Both the position numbers and the translations under genes were made by a program. This document shows positions 1-6,987 of a stretch of 64,000 nucleotides of DNA, piece by piece. The DNA is from Pseudarcicella hirudinis (GTDB lineage: Bacteria; Bacteroidota; Bacteroidia; Cytophagales; Spirosomataceae), in NCBI RefSeq assembly GCF_900115665.1, contig NZ_FOXH01000003.1:334540-398539 (forward strand). Reading direction: 5' to 3'. Position 1 is the stretch's first letter. The number at the start of each line of letters is the position of its first letter. The notes under the pieces are model-generated. The model was given only the letters and a program-made list of their open reading frames with translations. It searched no databases and had not been told where the DNA came from.

Positions 1-1522
1 CCAGTATTTTAGCTGCCTGAGGCAAAATTTTTGCGATCCGATGTAAGGCTGCCAGTTGGAAAGAGGCATCTCTTCCCCAGGCATTCATTCTGTCTCCCCG
101 GTATTCAGGACTTACAGAAACCGGGAGGGAAAATCTGGTTCCCCCTTTGCCGTCTGCAACCTCTTCCAACATGGCCCAATAACCTTCAAAAGCACCTTCC
201 AATAAAGTCCAGGCTGTTTTTTCAAGGATTTTCTGATCCATGCTGTAACGATAATGCTGCCATGCCAGGTAGGCCATCCAGGCAGTACAGGCATGGTCAA
301 TGGTACCTGTCCAGAAAGTACCAACCACATGACAGCGGTCATCAACAGCATGTGGAAGCATCAAAGCACCTTTTCTGCCAAAAAACTTTTCTCCGTTTTC
401 CTGTAAAGTAGGCGTCCAGTTTGCCATCATATTCCAAAGAGGCATCAGATTGTTTGCCCGGTTGGAAGCCAGTACAGGAGTATAAATCATTTGTACATTG
501 ATGTTGAAATGATAGTCATTGCTCCAGGGAGGCAATTGATACTCCTCGTTAAAAGAACCCTGAAGTCCTGCTGCCAAACCTTGCGGAGGAGTCATGCAGG
601 CTTGTTTGTATAAACCATAATCTACAATTTCCTGTAAAGCCTGATCCGGAAGGTTGATTTTCGGCACATTTGTCCAATAATCCTTCCAAAAAGCATTTTT
701 CTGCGTCAGCTGTGTTTTTAAATCAAAAGAAGATACCTTTCCGATTATCAAAGAATTATTGTCATCTTTTCCAAGATGAGTAGCGATGACAATCTGATTG
801 GGTCTTTCACTGATTACCAGAGAAAGAGGATCATCCTCAGGCAGCGTTTGTACAAAACCCTTGTAAGGAAATGTTGTTTTTCCTTTTAATAACTGTGGTT
901 CGCTGACTCCTGCTTTAGAAAGCAAATCTTTTACATAATTCCAGCTGGGGATAATTTCCGAACTCACCTTACAGTTTTGCGGTAAATCTACCCAGGCAAG
1001 CTCATCGGCACTTGCCTGTTTGATAAAAGCATATTCTTCCTTTCCTGAAGGATTTCGAAGCGTTATTTTAAGTTCTGCATTTTCCAGATTCAGATCAGCT
1101 TTTATTAGTTTCCAGCCTTTTGGAAAAGTAAGGTCCAATCTTCCCCCGCCAATCTGATGCGGCCGGCCAAGGTTAGGAGCACCTTCTTTTTTAGGAACAG
1201 CAAAAAGTTCACGTAATCCTTTTTCGTCTTTTGCTTCAAGAAGCCTTCGCACTTCCTGAAAGGTAGCTTTAGAAGCGAAGGGATTACCTCCCCGATGGTC
1301 CCAGAATCCGGCCCTGCCAACTGTAATTTTTAATACATTTTCTTCCCCCCAGATCATTAATCCCTGAGTTCCGTTGCCAATTAATGCTCCGGTATGAGTT
1401 CTTGGAAGGGGGAAATTCCAGGTCAGGCTTTTTTGTGAAAAAAGCGGAAAATGAATTGCCAGAATCAGCAGAAAAATTCCGGAACGAACATTTATTCCGG
1501 AGTATTTGGATAAGGTTTTCAT
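1..1522 (-). CDS. GH95-like secreted glycoside hydrolase, C-terminus cut by window edge
   Basis: An open frame runs leftwards from the ATG at 1522-1520 and leaves the window without a stop, so about 507 N-terminal residues are visible. It starts with a basic segment and a hydrophobic stretch (about residues 14-28, GIFLLILAIHFPLF) that reads as a signal peptide. An N-terminal beta-sandwich region follows (THTGALIGNGTQGLMIWGEE, then GRAGFWDHRGGNPF). A catalytic six-hairpin region is marked by NINVQMIYTPVL and GTFWTGTIDHACTAWMAYLA, with an extended WQHYRYSMDQ. This order matches GH95 alpha-fucosidase/galactosidase-type enzymes as I know the family; it could also be a related DUF5703-type protein. 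Substrate cannot be told. It is divergent from the ThuA gene and lies among other secreted carbohydrate-active genes. Confidence 0.65.
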   Translation of the reverse strand, partial: MKTLSKYSGINVRSGIFLLILAIHFPLFSQKSLTWNFPLPRTHTGALIGNGTQGLMIWGEENVLKITVGRAGFWDHRGGNPFASKATFQEVRRLLEAKDEKGLRELFAVPKKEGAPNLGRPHQIGGGRLDLTFPKGWKLIKADLNLENAELKITLRNPSGKEEYAFIKQASADELAWVDLPQNCKVSSEIIPSWNYVKDLLSKAGVSEPQLLKGKTTFPYKGFVQTLPEDDPLSLVISERPNQIVIATHLGKDDNNSLIIGKVSSFDLKTQLTQKNAFWKDYWTNVPKINLPDQALQEIVDYGLYKQACMTPPQGLAAGLQGSFNEEYQLPPWSNDYHFNINVQMIYTPVLASNRANNLMPLWNMMANWTPTLQENGEKFFGRKGALMLPHAVDDRCHVVGTFWTGTIDHACTAWMAYLAWQHYRYSMDQKILEKTAWTLLEGAFEGYWAMLEEVADGKGGTRFSLPVSVSPEYRGDRMNAWGRDASFQLAALHRIAKILPQAAKIL

Positions 1523-1895
1523 AGCATAATAATGCTTTGGATTATTCCAAAGCGAAAGAGATAAGAAATACAATAAAATGAGCTTTATAAAACGCAGTAT
1601 TTTTCTGATAAATTGATTAAAATCAAAAAATACAGACTGTATCTCTTGCAAAAGCAAAAAGAGGGAACAGAATACTCCGAATGGGATAAATATTTTTATA
1701 AGTATTTGTATATGAGATAGATATGTACGGATTGAAAAAGTATTTTTATTAGAATATTTTAAATTAATAACCCTACACAAAAGGACAGATAGTAAAATTC
1801 TTGCAAAAAATTAGCTTTTATTATGAGAAGGAATACTACCTTTACTGTTCTAATCAGGTTTAACTGTTTACGTCATTCAAATACCGTGTAAAAAC
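1523..1895. other. Intergenic region, divergent promoters expected
   Basis: This 373-bp AT-rich gap separates two divergent genes (GH95-like leftwards, ThuA rightwards), so it must hold promoters for both. I see no exact TAnnTTTG element, no strong hairpin and no open frame worth calling. Confidence 0.5.
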
Positions 1896-2738
1896 ATGAA
1901 AATTATGTCAAAAACTATCAAATCGTTTTACCATTATTTCTCACTAGCGATAGTGTTTATGATGGTTTGTACTACCTTGAGTTTTGCTCAAACATCAAAC
2001 CCTCTGAAAGGGAAAAAAATCCTAGTTTTCTCTAAAACCAAAGGCTTTCGTCATGGTTCAATCCCATCTGGTATTGCAGCTTTCAAAGAACTTGGTAAAG
2101 AAAATGGTTTTGTCGTTGATACTACTGAAAATTCAGACCGTTTCAATGAAGAGAACCTGAAAAAGTATCGCCTTGTTGTTTTTCTAAGCACAACCGGAGA
2201 CGTATTGGATGACCATCAGCAGGCCGCTTTTGAACGTTTTATTCAAGCAGGCGGAGGTTTTGTAGGAATCCATGCCGCAGCTGATACCGAATATGACTGG
2301 CCCTGGTATGGTAAATTAGTAGGTGGATATTTTGCTTCTCACCCGGGAAACCCGAATGTGCAGGTAGGGAAAATGCATGTTCACGATAAAAACCATCCTT
2401 CTACTTCATTTATGGAAGAAAGCTTTGACAGAAAGGATGAATTTTATGATTTCAAATCATTCAGTCCTGATGTAAAAGTATTGGTAACAGTTGATGAAAA
2501 GACCTATAAAGATGGTAAAATGGGAGATTTTCACCCGATGAGCTGGTATCAGGAATATGATGGCGGACGCGTTTTTTATACCAACTGGGGACATACAAAT
2601 GAGACATTTTCAGAACCATTGGTTTTGAAACACCTTATTGAAGGTATGAAATGGGCAGCAAGTGGCAGTGATGTTGATTATCAAAAAAAAAAATCCGGAC
2701 ACAAATCCCACCAGAAGAAAACCGGTTCACAAGAGTAA
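1896..2738 (+). CDS. ThuA-domain protein, N-terminal part of a frame-split ThuA/sugar-dehydrogenase protein
   Basis: 280 residues. Residues 1-32 form a signal peptide ending in SFAQ. The rest is a ThuA domain (trehalose-utilisation type, class I glutamine-amidotransferase-like fold): KILVFSKTKGFRHGSI, GGGFVGIHAAADTEYDW and GRVFYTNWGHTNETF. ThuA domains are linked to sugar metabolism, but their reaction is uncertain. The frame ends in a lysine-rich tail after an A11 run at 2683-2693. Moving to the -1 frame inside that run continues as IRTQIPPEENRFTRVIF straight into the sugar-dehydrogenase domain of the next frame. Bacteroidota commonly carry ThuA, PQQ-type dehydrogenase, PKD, cytochrome c and CBM in one chain, so this is probably the first part of a 1133-aa protein. 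The start could also be the ATG at 1905. Confidence 0.85.
   Translation: MKIMSKTIKSFYHYFSLAIVFMMVCTTLSFAQTSNPLKGKKILVFSKTKGFRHGSIPSGIAAFKELGKENGFVVDTTENSDRFNEENLKKYRLVVFLSTTGDVLDDHQQAAFERFIQAGGGFVGIHAAADTEYDWPWYGKLVGGYFASHPGNPNVQVGKMHVHDKNHPSTSFMEESFDRKDEFYDFKSFSPDVKVLVTVDEKTYKDGKMGDFHPMSWYQEYDGGRVFYTNWGHTNETFSEPLVLKHLIEGMKWAASGSDVDYQKKKSGHKSHQKKTGSQE
2683..2693 (+). other. A11 tract at frame break (slippage site or sequencing undercall)
   Basis: Eleven consecutive A follow the codon context GATTATC. The ThuA frame uses codon starts divisible by three. The downstream dehydrogenase frame is -1 to it and is open from 2678, just after a TGA at 2675-2677. The two frames therefore overlap only at 2678-2738, with the A run inside. 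An RNA with 12 A, or a -1 ribosomal slip on A AAA AAA, makes one 1133-aa protein. Confidence 0.75.
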
Positions 2739-2770
2739 TTTTTGATCAGAAATTAGATGAGCCTACAGAA

Positions 2771-5296
2771 TTGGCTGTAACCGATGAAGGAAAGATTTTC
2801 TTTACCGAAAGAAAAGGTAAACTGAAAATGTATGATCCTAAAAAAGGTAAAACCAAAATTGTGGCTGATCTGGATATATATACCAAGTTTGAATATGGTT
2901 TGATGGGACTTAATATTGATCCTAAGTACAATCAGAACCATTGGATATATTTATTTTATTCTCCCAAAGGCGGACAATCTGATACGGCTCAGCATTTATC
3001 ACGTTTTACGTATGATAATGTGAGGGATACTTTGCTTATCAACTCAGAAAAGGTTTTGTTGAGAGTTCCTGTAAAACGTACAGATTGTTGCCATACCGGG
3101 GGCTCTATTGCCTGGGATAAAGCCGGAAATCTTTATCTTTCTACAGGAGATGACACCAATCCGTTTAAGTCTGATGGCTACGGACCTATCGACGAACGCC
3201 CGGGACGCAGCGGCTGGGATGCCCGCTATACTTCTTCAAATACCAATGATTTACGGGGTAAGATTTTAAGAATCAAACCAAAAGATGACGGAACCTATTC
3301 AATTCCGGAAGGGAATCTTTTTCCGGTAGGAACAGAAAAAGCCCGTCCTGAGATTTATGTTATGGGAAACAGAAACCCATATCGTATTGCAATTGACCAG
3401 CATAACGGATTCTTATATTGGGGTGAAGTAGGGCCGGATGCCGGAGGAAACTCTGAAAAATACGGTCCAAGAGGACATGATGAGGTAAATCAGGCAAGAA
3501 AAGCAGGATATTTTGGCTGGCCTTTATTTGTAGCTGATAATAAAGCCTATAATCAGAGGAATTTCGAAAAAGATAGTACCTGGGCTAAGTTTGATCCGAT
3601 GAAACCGATCAATGATTCTCCCCATAATACCGGCCTGAGAGAATTACCTCCTGCCAATAAAGCTTTCATTTATTATCCTTACGACGAATCACCTGAGTTT
3701 GGCGCCGTTGTCGGCAAAGGTGGACGGAATGCTATGGCAGGACCAGTTTACTATTCGGAAGATTTTGATACTGATTCTAAGGTCAAATTTCCATCTTTCT
3801 ATAACGGGAAATTCTTTGCTTATGACTGGATCCGTGATTTTATCAATGTCGTAACCATGAAGCCTAACGGAGATTTTGCCTCAATGGAACGATTTATGCC
3901 TAACATGAAATTCTCTCATCCGATTGATATGCAATTTGGTAAAGACGGAGCTTTGTATATTCTTGAATATGGACCTAACTGGTTTGCACAGAATGATGAT
4001 GCACGTTTGTCGAAAATTGAATTTAATGCAGGAAATCGTAAACCTGTAGCAGTGGCAAGTTCAAATAAGAAAGCAGGAGGAGTTCCATTGAAGGTGGAGT
4101 TTTCATCTGAAGGTTCTTTAGATTATGATGGAGATGCCTTAAAATATGAATGGACATTTGCCAAAGGTGCTCCTAAAGGAAATACTGCAAAAGCCAGCTA
4201 TACATTTACTAAACCAGGTGTTTATCAGGTTATTTTAAAAGTGACAGATTCTTATGGAAATTCGAATAAAGAGATCATTGAGATCAAAGCCGGAAACGAA
4301 ATTCCAAAAGTTGAAATGGCCATTAAAGGCAATAAATCCTTCTATTGGAATGATGAAAAAGTTAATTACGAAGTAAAAGTTGCTGATAAAGAAGACGGCT
4401 CTCTGATTAATAAGAAAATCAATCCGGAAGATGTTCTGGTATCAATAGATTACCTCGAAGGATTTGATAAAACGCTGATTGCACAGGGACATCAGGCAAA
4501 TACGAGTTTTTCTAACGGAAAACGTCTGATTGAACTATCTGACTGTAAATCCTGCCACTCGGTTGATAAAAAATCTATCGGGCCTGCTTATAAGGAAGTC
4601 GCCAAAAAATACAAAGGAGTAGCTATTTCGACAAAACTTGTGGATAAGGTAATCAAAGGTGGAGGCGGTGTATGGGGAGAACAGGCAATGGCTGCGCACC
4701 CTCAGCTATCTGCGGATGACGTGAAAGAAATGGTGAAATACATTCTTTCTTTGGCTGATGATAAGCAACAAAGCAAGCCGATCAAAGGTGATTTCGTTAC
4801 GAAAGACAATGGTAAAGCCGGAACTTATATTTTCTCTGCCAGCTATACTGATAAAGGGTCAAACAGCATTCCTCCTCAAACAGGTCAGGAAACGTTTACG
4901 CTGAGAAATGCTACGATCAAAGCCTCTGATTTCGACAATCAGAATGAAACCATGAAATTCAAAGTAGAAGGACTGGGAGAAGTAGTAGTGGCAATGACCG
5001 ATAAGAGTTTTACTGCATACAACAATATTGATTTCACAGGATTGGGCTCTGTTACTATTTTAGCGACAGCCTCTGACCAGAGAACTGCCGGAGGAAAACT
5101 GGAAGCCAGACTTGATTCCCCGACCGGACAACTAATCGGTTCAGGAGAAATTTCTGCTGGATCAACGAACCCGACTAAGATTCAGTTAAGTGGTATTTCA
5201 GGTTTCCACCGTTTATATCTGGTTTATCTGAATGCAGAGTCCAAAGGAAAACCTTTGTTTGCCGTAGTGAATCTTAAATTTGAAAAAGCAAAATAA
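2771..5296 (+). CDS. PQQ-type sugar dehydrogenase / PKD / cytochrome c / CBM multidomain protein (downstream part of split gene)
   Basis: 841 residues from the TTG at 2771. The frame is open from 2678 and has no convincing start of its own, because the domain begins upstream (DQKLDEPTELAVTDEGKIFF). Domains in order are: soluble glucose/sorbosone dehydrogenase-like beta-propeller (KRTDCCHTGGSIAWD, MGNRNPYRIAID, LYILEYGPNW); a PKD domain (GGVPLKVEFSSEGSLDYDGD); a class I cytochrome c with CKSCH at residues 592-596; and a C-terminal CBM6-like beta-sandwich. The expected job is periplasmic oxidation of a sugar, with electrons passed to the attached heme. Its own secretion signal is missing, so function should depend on joining to the ThuA part. 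Strong terminator follows. Confidence 0.85.
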   Translation: MAVTDEGKIFFTERKGKLKMYDPKKGKTKIVADLDIYTKFEYGLMGLNIDPKYNQNHWIYLFYSPKGGQSDTAQHLSRFTYDNVRDTLLINSEKVLLRVPVKRTDCCHTGGSIAWDKAGNLYLSTGDDTNPFKSDGYGPIDERPGRSGWDARYTSSNTNDLRGKILRIKPKDDGTYSIPEGNLFPVGTEKARPEIYVMGNRNPYRIAIDQHNGFLYWGEVGPDAGGNSEKYGPRGHDEVNQARKAGYFGWPLFVADNKAYNQRNFEKDSTWAKFDPMKPINDSPHNTGLRELPPANKAFIYYPYDESPEFGAVVGKGGRNAMAGPVYYSEDFDTDSKVKFPSFYNGKFFAYDWIRDFINVVTMKPNGDFASMERFMPNMKFSHPIDMQFGKDGALYILEYGPNWFAQNDDARLSKIEFNAGNRKPVAVASSNKKAGGVPLKVEFSSEGSLDYDGDALKYEWTFAKGAPKGNTAKASYTFTKPGVYQVILKVTDSYGNSNKEIIEIKAGNEIPKVEMAIKGNKSFYWNDEKVNYEVKVADKEDGSLINKKINPEDVLVSIDYLEGFDKTLIAQGHQANTSFSNGKRLIELSDCKSCHSVDKKSIGPAYKEVAKKYKGVAISTKLVDKVIKGGGGVWGEQAMAAHPQLSADDVKEMVKYILSLADDKQQSKPIKGDFVTKDNGKAGTYIFSASYTDKGSNSIPPQTGQETFTLRNATIKASDFDNQNETMKFKVEGLGEVVVAMTDKSFTAYNNIDFTGLGSVTILATASDQRTAGGKLEARLDSPTGQLIGSGEISAGSTNPTKIQLSGISGFHRLYLVYLNAESKGKPLFAVVNLKFEKAK

Positions 5297-5323
5297 GCGA
5301 TTTTAGGGTTAGAATTTTCACAT

Positions 5324-5359
5324 AAAAAAATCCCTCAATAAAACATTGAGGGATTTTTT
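5324..5359 (+). terminator. Rho-independent terminator after the ThuA/dehydrogenase gene
   Basis: Stem TCCCTCAAT (5331-5339) and ATTGAGGGA (5345-5353) with a 5-nt loop, preceded by A7 and followed by T6. Confidence 0.85.
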
Positions 5360-5557
5360 ATTGAGGATAAGGAAGACCGAATTGTGACGGAGAAATTGAT
5401 TGAAATAAACAGAGGGGGCAATAGTGAAAAATTTGTTTGATAGCTATCAATAAATAAGAAAGCTTCATGTCTTTAAACAAAGTATATATCTCCTTTTTTG
5501 AGTAAATAAAACCCTTTTAAAGGAATTGTTAAGTGTTTTCGGAAGATAAACGACTAT

Positions 5558-5573
5558 CGATAAGGCCTTATCG
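5558..5573. promoter_or_regulatory. Perfect 16-bp palindrome, possible operator
   Basis: CGATAAGGCCTTATCG reads the same on both strands. It lies about 120 bp upstream of the helicase start. It may be a dimeric regulator site; no factor is recognised. Confidence 0.3.
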
Positions 5574-5691
5574 GAAAATTATGATGAACTTTGCCTGATT
5601 CTTCGTTTTGAAGAAATAAAGTCTGATTTTTCAGATTAACGTTCAAGCTGATAGCGTACTGCTTATTGCTGACAGCTATTTAAAGAAAAAT

Positions 5692-6942
5692 ATGTCATTT
5701 GAATCATTAAATTTAATTGAGCCTATCCAGAAGGCTTTACAAGCCGAAGGTTATACTCAGCCCACTCCAATCCAGGCCCAGGCGATTCCAATTATTTTAC
5801 AAGGTACTGATTTACTGGGCTGTGCTCAGACCGGAACCGGAAAAACTGCGGCATTCGCTATCCCGATTATACAGCTGCTGGCTCAGAAAGAAGAAGATAG
5901 GAGAGGAAGGAGAAAAGTAAGAGCGCTTATTCTGACCCCAACCCGAGAACTGGCGATACAAATCGGAGAGAGTTTTGAGGCTTACGGAAAATATACTGAC
6001 TTAAGGTCAACTGTTATTTTCGGTGGAGTAAAACAAGGAAAACAAAGTGATGCATTACACAATGGAGTTGATATTCTGATTGCCACACCGGGCCGTTTAC
6101 TGGATCTGATGGCACAGAAGATTGTCACACTGGCATATATCGAAATGTTTGTACTTGATGAGGCCGATCGCATGCTTGACATGGGTTTTGTCCACGATGT
6201 AAACAGAGTGCTGAGTGCTCTGCCTAAGAAACGACAATCTTTGTTCTTTTCCGCAACGATGCCTCCGGAAATTCTGAAGCTGGCAGGTATGATTTTGCAT
6301 AATCCTTCTAAGGTTGAAGTAACGCCTGTTTCTTCGACTGCCGATACGATTAATCAATTTGTATATTTTGTTGATAAAAAAGACAAAAGTGCATTACTGC
6401 TCGAAATTCTGACCAATAAAGCGATTGAAACGGTTTTGGTATTTACCCGGACAAAACATGGTGCTGATAAAGTGGTGAAGATTCTGAATAAAAAGGGGAT
6501 TAAGGCGGAAGCTATTCACGGAGATAAGGCGCAGAATGCCAGACAGAGAGCTTTGTCAAATTTCAAATCGAAAGAAACAAGGGTTTTGGTTGCAACTGAT
6601 ATCGCTGCCCGGGGAATAGATGTGGATGATCTGGCTTATGTGATTAACTATGAAATTCCGAATATTTCCGAAACATATGTCCATAGAATCGGCAGAACAG
6701 GCAGGGCAGGAGCTAATGGAACAGCTTATTCATTCTGTGATGCGGAAGAAAGGGTTTTGTTGAAAGATATTCAGAAATTAATCGGAAAGACCATTCCCGT
6801 TATAGAAGATCATCCTTTCCCGCTTTCTGAAGAAGCTATTGCCCAGGCCGGAAATATTCCGAAATCGAAAATAAATGCTGGTCCTCAGAAACCGGCAAAT
6901 TCTTCCAAAAATCAGAAAAGGAAGTGGTTTAAGAAGAAATAA
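5692..6942 (+). CDS. rhlE: DEAD-box ATP-dependent RNA helicase, RhlE type
   Basis: 416 residues with the complete motif set. These are the Q motif (GYTQPTPIQAQAIP, near residue 20), Walker A AQTGTGKT, PTRELA, TPGRLLDL, DEAD at 156-159, SAT, VLVFTRTK, ATDIAARGIDVDD and HRIGRTGRAG. The C-terminus is a short basic tail ending in KRKWFKKK, as in RhlE-group helicases used in ribosome assembly and RNA turnover. The Q motif and the short tail separate it from CsdA/DeaD, which have long RNA-binding extensions. It is a single-gene transcript between a long leader and a shared terminator. The assignment to the DEAD-box family is certain; the RhlE label is likely. Confidence 0.95.
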   Translation: MSFESLNLIEPIQKALQAEGYTQPTPIQAQAIPIILQGTDLLGCAQTGTGKTAAFAIPIIQLLAQKEEDRRGRRKVRALILTPTRELAIQIGESFEAYGKYTDLRSTVIFGGVKQGKQSDALHNGVDILIATPGRLLDLMAQKIVTLAYIEMFVLDEADRMLDMGFVHDVNRVLSALPKKRQSLFFSATMPPEILKLAGMILHNPSKVEVTPVSSTADTINQFVYFVDKKDKSALLLEILTNKAIETVLVFTRTKHGADKVVKILNKKGIKAEAIHGDKAQNARQRALSNFKSKETRVLVATDIAARGIDVDDLAYVINYEIPNISETYVHRIGRTGRAGANGTAYSFCDAEERVLLKDIQKLIGKTIPVIEDHPFPLSEEAIAQAGNIPKSKINAGPQKPANSSKNQKRKWFKKK

Positions 6943-6945
6943 TAT

Positions 6946-6983
6946 AAAAGGCTTAAGTTTTGTCATGAAACCTAAGCCTTTTT
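6946..6983. terminator. Bidirectional terminator between convergent genes
   Basis: AAAAGGCTTAAG (6946-6957) pairs with CCTAAGCCTTTT (6971-6982) with one mismatch. A runs lead and T runs trail, so it can work for both the helicase and the GH106-like gene. Confidence 0.75.
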
Positions 6984-6987
6984 GTTT

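Larger units (their letters stand above)
5297..5691. other. Intergenic region upstream of the RNA helicase gene
   Basis: After the terminator of the previous gene, about 330 bp remain before the helicase start. They contain a perfect 16-bp palindrome (5558-5573) and no credible frame. A long untranslated leader is usual for cold-inducible DEAD-box helicase genes, but no specific element can be named here. Confidence 0.4.

Noticed and set aside
31..411. 126-codon plus-strand frame at the left edge
   Set aside because: The minus strand holds a continuous GH95-like frame from 1522 to the edge with family motifs in this very stretch (TIDHACTAWMAYLA).
2771..5296. Treating the sugar-dehydrogenase frame as an independent gene starting at TTG 2771
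   Set aside because: The coding pattern is already present upstream of this TTG (PPEENRFTRVIFDQKLDEPTE). There is no signal peptide and no ribosome-start context, so the TTG is an artefact of the frame break.
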